Of a stretch of 64,000 nt of DNA, positions 46,203-53,951 are shown piece after piece. Source of the DNA: Plantactinospora alkalitolerans (GTDB lineage Bacteria; Actinomycetota; Actinomycetes; Mycobacteriales; Micromonosporaceae); the NCBI RefSeq assembly GCF_015690345.1, contig NZ_JADPUN010000076.1, positions 1 through 64,000 on the forward strand. Direction: 5' to 3'. The notes beneath the pieces are model-generated. The model worked only from the letters and a program-made list of their open reading frames with translations, was not told the DNA's origin and ran no database searches. Each line of letters opens with the position of its first letter. Position 1 is the first letter of the stretch. A program made the position numbers and the translations under genes.

Positions 46203-46403
46203 GCGCCCCCGGTCCGGTTCGTCGTCAACCCGACGCAGGCCTCCGGCTACTACGAAGGTTTGCCGGCGCGGTAATGGACCCACTCCTGGAATCCATTGCT
46301 TCCGCAGGCCGCAGTCTGACCCGCAACGCAACCGGCCCAGCATGTCAAACCCCACCCCGGACTGACAGCCCGACCCGACCCGTGAGGACGGGGGCACGAG
46401 AAT

Positions 46404-46446
46404 AGAGCCGCCCCCGGTCAGCGTTTCCGCTGGTGGGGGCGGCTCT
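46404..46446 (-). terminator. Terminator of the tRNA cluster
   Basis: AGAGCCGCCCCCGG and a matching arm ending GGGGGCGGCTCT form a strong stem with a small internal loop, 23 nt past tRNA-Phe on the minus strand. Confidence 0.7.
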
Positions 46447-46468
46447 GATAGCCCGGCGAAAGGCTATG

Positions 46469-46542
46469 TGGCCAGGGGCGGGGTCGAACCGCCGACCTTC
46501 CGATTTTCAGTCGGACGCTCGTACCAACTGAGCTACCTGGCC
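46469..46542 (-). tRNA. tRNA-Phe (GAA)
   Basis: A 74-nt cloverleaf on the minus strand with acceptor GGCCAGG/CCTGGCC, anticodon stem TCCGA/TCGGA around loop CTGAAAA (anticodon GAA) and T-arm GGTTCGACCCC. The discriminator base is A. CCA is not encoded. Confidence 0.95.
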
Positions 46543-46649
46543 CGGCTTGCTCGGCTCATGTTACCCGTCCGACGCACTCGGCGCCGACTGGGTAACCTGC
46601 TCCGAAACGCAGAACGCCGCGCGTACCTACGCGCGGCGGCCGGCGCTGG

Positions 46650-46723
46650 CGGTCCTGACGGGACTTGAACCCGCGACCTCCGCCTTGACAGGGCGGCGAG
46701 CACTCCAACTGCTCCACAGGACC
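46650..46723 (-). tRNA. tRNA-Asp (GTC)
   Basis: A 74-nt cloverleaf with acceptor GGTCCTG/CAGGACC, anticodon stem CCGCC/GGCGG around CTGTCAA (anticodon GTC) and T-loop GGTTCAAGTCC. The discriminator is G. CCA is not encoded. Confidence 0.95.
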
Positions 46724-46762
46724 TTGCTCTTGCCAACTGCTACCCGGTCGAAACCGGGGTCG

Positions 46763-46835
46763 TGCCCCCAACGGGATTCGAACCCGTGCTACCGCCTTGA
46801 AAGGGCGGCGTCCTGGGCCGCTAGACGATGAGGGC
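46763..46835 (-). tRNA. tRNA-Glu (TTC)
   Basis: A 73-nt cloverleaf with acceptor GCCCTCA pairing with TGGGGGC (one G-U pair), anticodon stem CCGCC/GGCGG around CTTTCAA (anticodon TTC) and T-loop GGTTCGAATCC. It is first in the transcribed order Glu-Asp-Phe, a common actinobacterial cluster. Confidence 0.95.
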
Positions 46836-46958
46836 GGCCCCGCCATCATTGCACATGACAACTTCAGCGGCTGTGCTCCCATCCGGCCCCGCCGGAGGCT
46901 TCGAAAGCATACGTGATGGCCGGCCGCCCGACCAAACCGGTATTGCGAACGGGGCAAT

Positions 46959-47765
46959 CTACCCCAAATTACTCGACCGCAGCCGTACGATACCGAACTT
47001 CTGCCGCAAATAGGTGAGTATCTGGGGGCAGGCGCCGACGGTGCGACTCCGGTCACCGCCCCCGTCGTGCATCAGCACGATCGAACCGGGTCGGGCCTGC
47101 TGGGCGATCCGCTTCTTGATCTCCGGCGTGCTGGCGTCATCCCAGTCCGACGGGTCGACGTCCCAGTGCAGCGGCGTCATGCCCATGTCCCGGACCACCG
47201 CGACGATGCCGGGGGTCCACTTGCCGCCGGGCTGTCGGTAGTGCGGGATGCGTACGCCGGGTACCGCGCGTCGAATCTCCCGGTTGGTCCGCAGGAGGTC
47301 TTCCCGGATCTGCGCGTTCGTCTTCTTCCCGAGCTGGATGTCGTGGTTCCAACTGTGGTTGCACACGGTGTGGCCCTCGCGGACGATCCGCGCCATGATC
47401 GCGGGGTACTTCCGGACCTTCACTCCCACCACGCAGAACGTGGCCCGTACCTTGGCGCGACGGAGATGGTCGAGCACCTTCGGGGTCCACTCGGGATGCG
47501 GGCCGTCGTCGAAGGTGAGCGCGACCGCCCGTACCCCGGTCAGCCGCACGGTGTTCAGCGGCCCGACGGTGCCGCGCGCGCCGGGCTTCTTGGCCGGTTT
47601 CCCGGTTGGCGGCGGGGTCGGCGTAGTCGACGGGGACGCGGTGGACTCGACCGGGATCGGTGGATAGTCCAGCACTTTCCTGGGCGGCGGCTCGTCGGCC
47701 GCGCAACCGCCGCTGAGCAGCACGAGCAGGGCGAGCCCGGCTGCCAGGGCCGCGCGTGGGGTCAT
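46959..47765 (-). CDS. Polysaccharide deacetylase lipoprotein (NodB domain)
   Basis: 268 aa from ATG 47765, with GGGAG upstream. Lipobox LSGGC with Cys21, then a Pro/Thr-rich spacer. The NodB/CE4 domain has the catalytic and metal motifs TFDDGPHP (Asp86/Asp87), HSWNHD (His137/His141), YRQPGGKW, LHWDVDPSDW and IVLMHDGGG. It should remove acetyl groups from cell-wall or extracellular N-acetylglucosamine polymers while anchored outside the membrane. Confidence 0.93.
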   Translation of the reverse strand: MTPRAALAAGLALLVLLSGGCAADEPPPRKVLDYPPIPVESTASPSTTPTPPPTGKPAKKPGARGTVGPLNTVRLTGVRAVALTFDDGPHPEWTPKVLDHLRRAKVRATFCVVGVKVRKYPAIMARIVREGHTVCNHSWNHDIQLGKKTNAQIREDLLRTNREIRRAVPGVRIPHYRQPGGKWTPGIVAVVRDMGMTPLHWDVDPSDWDDASTPEIKKRIAQQARPGSIVLMHDGGGDRSRTVGACPQILTYLRQKFGIVRLRSSNLG

Positions 47766-47856
47766 GGGGCGGCTCCCGAGAGGGGTTCGGGTTACGGCTG
47801 ACCCACGTTAGCGGAGTGCTGGCGACAATGGTGTACCGATTGCTCCGCAGTTTTGC

Positions 47857-48786
47857 TTAGCGTCCCGAAGACCCGGGTACGTCCCGCAACAGCGCGACCG
47901 CCTCGGCCAGCGTCGCCGGGACGAGTACGCCGTCCGGAAGCGCGCCGGCGGACCAGCCCGGTCCGGCGGCGAGCAGCAGCACCGGGCGCCGGGGAGCGGA
48001 CAGCAGCGTGGCCAGCTGGGCCGGGTCCGCCGTGTGCCGGGCGTGTGACCACACGACGACCGCCTCGGGAGCGGTCCGGGCGACGGCACCGACCAGCGCG
48101 GTCACCGGCACCCGGGCGCCGAGCAGCCGGCAGTGCACGCCGAGCTCGGCGAGCGCGGCGGCAAGGGCCTCCAACGGAAGAGTGTGCTGCTCCTCGTCCG
48201 CGCAGGAGAGCAGGATCCGGGTCGGCGCGGGCGACCGGGACGGCCGGGGCACCGCGGCCAGCACCTCCGACACGCACCGGGAGAGCAGGTGCTCCACCTC
48301 GATGAACCGGGCGCCGGCGGCGTGCCGTTCCCCGACGCCGACCAGGACCGGTCGGAGCATGGCATCCCAGGTGGCGACGACGCCCGCGGCGTCGACCGCC
48401 TCGGCGATGCTCGCGCGCATCGCGACCGCGTCGAGCCGGACGGCCGCGCGGGCCAGTCCTCGGGCGGCCGGGCCCGCCCGACCCACCGGTATGACGGCCC
48501 CGCCGCCGTCCCGCGCCCGAGGCGGCCGTTCTTCCGCCGGCTCCCCATCCGGTACGGCCGGAGCCCCGCGTGCCCAGCGGGCGGCCTCGGCCGGGGTGAC
48601 CCCCTCGGTGGTGAGCCGGCGCATGACCTCCAGCCGGGCCAGGTCGTCGGCGGTGTAGCGACGGTGCTGCCCCGGCACGTGTCGGCTCGGACCCAACCCG
48701 TACCGCTGGTGCCAGCTCCGGAGTGTCGTGACGGCGACGCCCAGCCGCCGAGCGACGGCTCCGGCGCTCAGCCCGTCATCGGCCAC
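47857..48786 (-). CDS. MerR-family regulator with cobalamin-binding domain (CarH/LitR-like)
   Basis: 309 aa from GTG 48786 (GGAG 9 nt upstream), overlapping the end of idi by 11 nt. Residues 5-70 are a MerR helix-turn-helix (LSAGAVARRLGVAVTTLRSW, then HRRYTADDLARL). The rest matches the B12-binding helical bundle and Rossmann domains of CarH. The EH pair is kept (Glu165/His166), as is a histidine at the lower-ligand position (His201), but the CarH tryptophan is replaced by His155 and the HxxG motif reads HTLP. In CarH, adenosylcobalamin holds a repressor tetramer that light breaks apart, switching on carotenoid genes. Sitting in the crtI operon, it probably controls these genes and itself; light sensing is uncertain given the altered residues. 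Confidence 0.85.
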   Translation of the reverse strand: MADDGLSAGAVARRLGVAVTTLRSWHQRYGLGPSRHVPGQHRRYTADDLARLEVMRRLTTEGVTPAEAARWARGAPAVPDGEPAEERPPRARDGGGAVIPVGRAGPAARGLARAAVRLDAVAMRASIAEAVDAAGVVATWDAMLRPVLVGVGERHAAGARFIEVEHLLSRCVSEVLAAVPRPSRSPAPTRILLSCADEEQHTLPLEALAAALAELGVHCRLLGARVPVTALVGAVARTAPEAVVVWSHARHTADPAQLATLLSAPRRPVLLLAAGPGWSAGALPDGVLVPATLAEAVALLRDVPGSSGR

Positions 48787-49549
48787 CCGACCGCTCCGCC
48801 GGGTTGTCCTCCTCCGAACCGGTCGCGCTCCTGACGTGCCACCGTCCGTCGTTTCCGGGCCTCCGGGACGATCCGGTGGGCGCTGCGGCAGCAGATGGTG
48901 CGGCAGCCGACGGTGTCGCGGGCGGTGCGGGAGCCGATGGTGCGGCCGATGTCGGTGCCGCCTCGACGGCCGGTGGTGCCGTCGGGGGCTGGCCGAGCCG
49001 GCCGAGTACGCCGCCGAGCCAGGGTGCGTACGAGTCCGGATCGACCTCCAGCTGGGCCCGCAGCTCGTCCGGGTGCACCCAGCGCAGGTCGGCAACCTCG
49101 TCCGGGTCGGGCAGCACCGGCCGGTCGCGACCGAAGTCGCCGCGCAGTACGTGGTCGTACTCGAATTCCACCCGGCCGGTCTCGGGATCCTCCGCGCGGT
49201 AGAGGTACACCCCGATCTCGGTCAACCGAACCCCGCCGACGCCGAGTTCCTCGTGCAGCCGCTGGCCCGCGGCGCTGTCGAGGGACTGGCCGGGAGCCGG
49301 GTGCCCGCAGCAACTGTTGGCCCAGCGCAACGGGAAGCGGGTCTTGGCGGCGGCCCGCTGCTGGAGCAGGACCCGTCCCGCCGGGTCGACCAGGAACACG
49401 GAGAAGGCCCGGTGCAGCAGGCCGGGGAGCCGGTGCGCCTCGTCGACCGTCCGGGCGCCGATCGGGTTCCCGGCCTCGTCGACCAGTTCGACCAGGTGCG
49501 CCTCGCGGCCCGAGGTCTCCTGGTCCGCGACATCGCGATCCGAGGTCAT
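48776..49549 (-). CDS. idi: Isopentenyl-diphosphate delta-isomerase type I, with low-complexity tail
   Basis: 257 aa. It interconverts IPP and DMAPP to feed prenyl-chain synthesis. It shows the active-site cysteine in WANSCCGHP, the Nudix-like box SLDSAAGQRLHEELGV and the catalytic glutamate region VEFEYDHVL. The catalytic domain ends near residue 185. The remaining ~70 residues are an Ala/Pro/Ser-rich disordered tail that overlaps the start of the regulator gene. Its ATG overlaps the crtI stop by 4 nt. Confidence 0.93.
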   Translation of the reverse strand: MTSDRDVADQETSGREAHLVELVDEAGNPIGARTVDEAHRLPGLLHRAFSVFLVDPAGRVLLQQRAAAKTRFPLRWANSCCGHPAPGQSLDSAAGQRLHEELGVGGVRLTEIGVYLYRAEDPETGRVEFEYDHVLRGDFGRDRPVLPDPDEVADLRWVHPDELRAQLEVDPDSYAPWLGGVLGRLGQPPTAPPAVEAAPTSAAPSAPAPPATPSAAAPSAAAAPTGSSRRPGNDGRWHVRSATGSEEDNPAERSGGR

Positions 49550-51033
49550 CGGCCACCTCCAGTCACCCGGGCGGCGGCGAGCTTTCCGGAGATCAACACC
49601 ATCGGTACCCCCACCCCTGGCTGCGTACCAGAGCCGACGAAGACCACATTGGACAGCGTGCGGTGCAGGTTTCCCGGCCGGAACGGGCCGGTCTGGGTCA
49701 GGTTGTGCGCGGCGGCGAACGGCGTACCGGCGGCCAGGCCGGCGTCGGCCCAGTCCGCCGGGGTGACGATCCGGGCGACCTCCACGCTGTCGGCCAGGCC
49801 GAGGTAGCCGCGCTGCTCCAGGGTGTCGAGCAACTCGTCCGCGTACCGCTTCGCCAGCCCACCCCGCCAGTCGAGCCCGGCGCCACGGTCGAGATTGGGT
49901 ACCGGGGCGAGGACGTAGTAGCTGTGCCGGCCGTCCGGTGCGACCGACGGGTCGGTCCGGCTGGGATTGGTGACCAGCAGTGAGGGGTCCGACATCAGCC
50001 GGCCCTGCCGGATCACCTCGTCGAAGGTGCCCCGCCAGGCCCGCCCGAAATGGATATTATGATGCTTGATCTGCCGGTATTCCTGCCGGGAGCCGAGATG
50101 TAGTACCACGCAGGACGGCGAGTAACGGAGTCGTCGCGGCCGCCCGGCGGGTGGCAGCAGGTCGCGGTAGGCGACCGGCAGGTCGGGGTTGAGCACCACC
50201 ACGTCGGCCGGCACCCGCGTCCCGTTGGCGGTGTGCACCCCGGTGGCTCGCCCGGCGGAGGTCTCCACCCGGGTCACCGTGGTGTCGTAGACGATCCGGA
50301 CACCGTGCTTCTCGGCGGCGTCAGCCATCGCCCGGGACACCGCGTGGATGCCGCCGCGCGGGAAGTAGACCCCGGCCACCGAATCAAGGTAGGCGATCAC
50401 GGTGTAGATGGCGAGCGCGTCGTGCGGGGCGAGGCCGGCGTACATCGCCTGGAACGAGAAGATCCGACGGGTGCGGGGATCGGTGAAGAACTGGTCGATC
50501 TTCGTCTGTAGCCGCCGGAAGGCGCCGGCGGCCATCAGCCGGAGGAGGTTCGCGGTCAGCAGGTCGCTCGGGCGGTCCAGGTTGCGGTCGATGAAATCGG
50601 TGCGTTCGAGCTGCCAGAGCCGGCGGGCGTAGTCGACGAACCGCAGGTACCCGTCGGCCTCCCGAGGTCCACAGACCCGCGAGATCTCCGTGGCCATCCG
50701 GACCGTGTCGGTATGCACGTCCAGGATGGACCCGTCGGGGTAGTGCGCCCGGTAGGCCGGGTCGAGCGGAACGAGGTCGAGCCAGTCGGTCAGCTCCTCA
50801 CCCACCGCGGCGAGCGCCTCGGCGAGAAGGTCGGGCATGGTCAGCACGGTCGGGCCGGTGTCGAACTCGTACCCGTCGAGGCTCAGTCGCCCGGCCCGGC
50901 CACCGGGTCCGGACTCGCGCTCCAGGACGGTGACCTGCCGACCGGCACCGGCCAGGTGCAGCGCGCAGGCGAGGCCTCCGAGCCCGGCGCCGACGATCAC
51001 CACGCGATCGGTCCGTCCAGGAACGGTCCGCAC
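49546..51033 (-). CDS. crtI: Phytoene desaturase (CrtI family)
   Basis: 495 aa from GTG 51033, chosen because GGAGGAGG lies 6 nt upstream; an ATG pair at 51060/51063 is possible. The FAD-binding N-terminus VVIVGAGLGGLACALHLAGA is followed by GGRAGRLSLDGYEFDTGPT and, near the C-terminus, the CrtI signature region GTQPGVGVPMVLISGKLAA. It introduces double bonds into phytoene (to neurosporene, lycopene or beyond). It is the first gene of the crtI-idi-regulator operon. Confidence 0.93.
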   Translation of the reverse strand: MRTVPGRTDRVVIVGAGLGGLACALHLAGAGRQVTVLERESGPGGRAGRLSLDGYEFDTGPTVLTMPDLLAEALAAVGEELTDWLDLVPLDPAYRAHYPDGSILDVHTDTVRMATEISRVCGPREADGYLRFVDYARRLWQLERTDFIDRNLDRPSDLLTANLLRLMAAGAFRRLQTKIDQFFTDPRTRRIFSFQAMYAGLAPHDALAIYTVIAYLDSVAGVYFPRGGIHAVSRAMADAAEKHGVRIVYDTTVTRVETSAGRATGVHTANGTRVPADVVVLNPDLPVAYRDLLPPAGRPRRLRYSPSCVVLHLGSRQEYRQIKHHNIHFGRAWRGTFDEVIRQGRLMSDPSLLVTNPSRTDPSVAPDGRHSYYVLAPVPNLDRGAGLDWRGGLAKRYADELLDTLEQRGYLGLADSVEVARIVTPADWADAGLAAGTPFAAAHNLTQTGPFRPGNLHRTLSNVVFVGSGTQPGVGVPMVLISGKLAAARVTGGGR

Positions 51034-51206
51034 CCGCCACCTCCTCCACGCCGTTCTCATCATGGGCTCCTGGCGGCCGCGACCTGGGCAACCGCCGCGC
51101 CGGATGGATGTGGCGAGCCGGGAACCGCTTTCTCGGACCCGTCGTCGAGCGTACCCTAGGACTACGAGTTGCGTCGATTGATGCGTCGATCAGTCCAGGA
51201 GGGTCG
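51034..51206. promoter_or_regulatory. Divergent crtI/crtB promoter region
   Basis: 173 nt between two divergent carotenoid genes. A TACCCT at 51152-51157 could be the crtB -10 box. Just downstream is a 12-bp direct repeat. This is the natural place for the MerR/B12 regulator to bind. Confidence 0.5.
51170..51193 (+). repeat. 12-bp direct repeat upstream of crtB, candidate operator
   Basis: TGCGTCGATTGA is followed directly by TGCGTCGATCAG (10 of 12 bases identical), just before the crtB ribosome binding site. Direct repeats of similar period are used by CarH-type tetramers, but the link here is inference. Confidence 0.4.
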
Positions 51207-52196
51207 GTGGACACCAGCCTCGGCAGGTCCTACGAGTGTTGTCGTGAGCTGCACAAACGGCATGGCCGCACCTACTATCTCGCGACCCGGCTGTTGCCCG
51301 CCTGGAAACGGCGACATGTGCACGCCCTCTACGGCTTCACCCGGTACGCCGACGAGATCGTGGACCAGACCGACGAACTGCCCCCGAAGCTTCGGGCCGC
51401 CCGGCTCGCCGACTGGTCCGACCGGTTCATCGCCGGACTGGGTGGCGCGCCGGTCGACGACCCGCTGCTGCCGGCCGTCCTGCACACCATCGCGGTCTTC
51501 GATCTTGACCGGGCGGACTTCGCGGCCTTCCTGCGCAGCATGGCGATGGACCTGACCGTGACCAGCTACCCCCGCTACGCCGACCTGCTCGACTACATGG
51601 ACGGCTCGGCCGCCGCGATCGGCACGATGATGCTGCCGATCCTGGGTAGCGCCGATCCGGCCGCCGCCCGCGAGCCGGCCCGGCAACTCGGCTTCGCCTT
51701 CCAGATGACCAACTTCATCCGGGACGTCGCCGAGGACCTGGAGCGGGGCCGCGTCTACCTGCCCGCCGAGGACCTGGCCAGGTTCGACGTCAGCCACGCC
51801 GACCTGGTCGCCGCCGCCGGGCGAGGGGCCGTCACGCCCCGGATCCGGCAACTGATCGAGTACGAGGTGGATCGCGCCCGGGCGCACTACCGCGCGGCGG
51901 CGCCCGGCGTCACCCTGCTCGCCCCCGCCTCGCAGTCCTGCATCCGCACCGCCTACGTGCTGTACGGCGGCATCCTCGACGAGGTGGTCGCCGCCGGATA
52001 CGACGTATTCGCCCGGCGGGCCGTGGTGCCTCGGCGACGCCGGGCGGCGGTCCTCACCCGAGCGCTGCTGACCCCGACCGGCACTCCGGTGGTCGTACCC
52101 GGGTCGGGGCCCGGGACGTGGCGCGGGAAACGCTGTGGAGGGACCCTGGACCGCGATCTCCCGACCACGGCCCAACCGACCGCCACCATCCCCTAG
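51207..52196 (+). CDS. crtB: Phytoene synthase
   Basis: 329 aa from GTG 51207, with AGGAGG upstream. It condenses two GGPP molecules to phytoene. Both Asp-rich magnesium sites are present: DEIVD (Asp49-Asp53) and DVAED (Asp173-Asp177), the latter within the signature NFIRDVAEDLERGRVYLP. The C-terminal 50 residues are Pro/Arg/Thr-rich and extend beyond the usual end. No GGPP synthase gene is seen in the window, so it must lie elsewhere. Confidence 0.95.
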   Translation: MDTSLGRSYECCRELHKRHGRTYYLATRLLPAWKRRHVHALYGFTRYADEIVDQTDELPPKLRAARLADWSDRFIAGLGGAPVDDPLLPAVLHTIAVFDLDRADFAAFLRSMAMDLTVTSYPRYADLLDYMDGSAAAIGTMMLPILGSADPAAAREPARQLGFAFQMTNFIRDVAEDLERGRVYLPAEDLARFDVSHADLVAAAGRGAVTPRIRQLIEYEVDRARAHYRAAAPGVTLLAPASQSCIRTAYVLYGGILDEVVAAGYDVFARRAVVPRRRRAAVLTRALLTPTGTPVVVPGSGPGTWRGKRCGGTLDRDLPTTAQPTATIP

Positions 52197-52216
52197 CCGC
52201 CGCCGGCCGCACCGAA

Positions 52217-53767
52217 TCAACCGGCGGCGGTTCCGCCGAGGCTGCGGATCGCCCGGTCGAGGTCCCGGCCGGACAGCGGTGGCGGCATGACGCCGAGCAG
52301 GAAGCGGTCCGGGCGTACGACGAGAACGGCCGGACCGCCGCCCAGCGCGCCGGCGCCGTCCTCGATCCACCCGCTGCCCGGTCCGCGCGGGTCCGCCGCC
52401 CGGTCGGTGGTCAGCGTCACCGCGTCGCGGGCACCGATCCAGGCCCGCGCCGCGGCGTCCGCGACGGACAGTGGATCGCAGTCGAGCCCGATCACCGCCC
52501 AGCCGGGACCGAGCAGCTCGTCGAGCCGGACCGGCCCGTGGTCGGCGGTCCCCACCAGCGGATTGGGCAGCATCCGACCACCGCCGGGCAGTTCGCCGCC
52601 GGTGCCCTTCGGCAGCGCCGGCCGTGGTCGGCCCTGCCGGGCGGCGCGAGCCGGCATGCCGGGAATCGCGGCCACCGCCCGGACCAGCAACCGGAGTACG
52701 GCCGACAGGGCCCGGTTGCGGGTCTGCAACACCCGGCCGACCCCGAGGCTCACCCGGATCAACTCGGCGACGTGTGGCCGCCGCTCCCGCTCGTACCCGT
52801 CGAGCAGCCCGGCGACGGCGAGCCCACGGAGCACGTCGGTGAGCCGCCAGGCCAGGCTCTGGACATCCCGGATGCCGCTGGCCAGGCCCTGGCCGGCGAA
52901 CGGCGGCAGAAGATGCGCCGCGTCACCGGCGAGCATGATCCGGCCCCGGCGCCAGTGCTCCGCCTGCCGGGCGTGGAAGGTGAAGACCGTCACCCGGCGG
53001 AGCCGGATCGTGTCCGGGTCGACCCAGTCGGCGACGAGCCGGCGGACGGACTCGGTACCGCCGAACTCGGCCGGATCCTCGTCCGGATGCAGCATCCACT
53101 CCCAGCGACGCCGACCGGGGCTGGCCATCGTGACGAGCGGCCGGCGCGGGTCGAGCACCATCGAGGTGGACGCCTCGACGTCGGTCTCGTCGGTTCCGGC
53201 ATCGACGACCAGCCACGGCACGGCGTACGTCTGGCCGTGGAAGGGCAGGTCGGCCAGGCGTCGTACGGTGCTGGACGCCCCGTCGCAGCCGACGACCCAG
53301 CGGGCCCGCACCGTCGTACCGTCGTCGAGCCCCACCCGGACATGGTCGTCGGCCGGTTCGAGGGCGGTCACCGAACGGCCGAGCCGGACCGAAACGGCGG
53401 GCAGCCCGTCGATGCCCTCCCGCAGCGCGGCCTCCAACTCCGGCTGGTCGATCAGCGCGGCGGCGGGCAGCCCGAACCCGCTGTCCGTCGGCGACATGCT
53501 GATCAGCACACTGTGGTCGGGCCCCAGGAACCGGGAGTGGCGCACCTGCACCGCCCACCGGTCGAGGTCGGCGGCTCCCGGCAGCCCGACCAGGACCCGC
53601 AGCACCTCGGCGTCGAGTACGGCGGCCCGGGGCAGTGGACAGGGTCCGCCGCCGGGATCGACCACCATCGTGGGAACGCCCCGGCGGCCCAGCAGCGCCG
53701 CCAGGACGGCGCCGACCGGGCCGTACCCGGCGACGATGACGTCCACGTCCACGTCGACATCGGTCAT
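52217..53767 (-). CDS. FAD-dependent aromatic-ring monooxygenase (MhpA/PheA family)
   Basis: 516 aa from ATG 53767. FAD-binding GYGPVGAVLAALLGRRG, the DG motif VVGCDGASSTVRRL and the GD motif GRIMLAGDAAHLLPPFAGQ are all intact. The C-terminal ~130 residues form the thioredoxin-like domain of this family. It hydroxylates phenols, phenylpropionates or polyketide rings; the substrate cannot be told. It converges on crtB, so co-regulation with the carotenoid genes is not implied. Confidence 0.9.
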   Translation of the reverse strand: MTDVDVDVDVIVAGYGPVGAVLAALLGRRGVPTMVVDPGGGPCPLPRAAVLDAEVLRVLVGLPGAADLDRWAVQVRHSRFLGPDHSVLISMSPTDSGFGLPAAALIDQPELEAALREGIDGLPAVSVRLGRSVTALEPADDHVRVGLDDGTTVRARWVVGCDGASSTVRRLADLPFHGQTYAVPWLVVDAGTDETDVEASTSMVLDPRRPLVTMASPGRRRWEWMLHPDEDPAEFGGTESVRRLVADWVDPDTIRLRRVTVFTFHARQAEHWRRGRIMLAGDAAHLLPPFAGQGLASGIRDVQSLAWRLTDVLRGLAVAGLLDGYERERRPHVAELIRVSLGVGRVLQTRNRALSAVLRLLVRAVAAIPGMPARAARQGRPRPALPKGTGGELPGGGRMLPNPLVGTADHGPVRLDELLGPGWAVIGLDCDPLSVADAAARAWIGARDAVTLTTDRAADPRGPGSGWIEDGAGALGGGPAVLVVRPDRFLLGVMPPPLSGRDLDRAIRSLGGTAAG

Positions 53768-53951
53768 CGGCAAGCGCGCCTCCCCGTGGCCGTGGGCCGG
53801 TCGGTGCCCATTCGGCGGTCGGCGGTCGGTGTCCGGGGCGTCGATCCGGCCATCCCGACCAGCGTAGGCAGCGGGGCGCGCGTCCGAAACGCCGTACGCC
53901 GAGGATCCGATCCGCGTGGTCGGTCGGCGGTGGATGAGGAAAGCTGGCGTC

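Noticed and set aside
46191..46397. Extended N-terminus of the histidine kinase
   Set aside because: The added residues are Arg/Gly-rich without family pattern, and ATG 46190 has a leaderless -10 box and leads straight into the membrane sensor.
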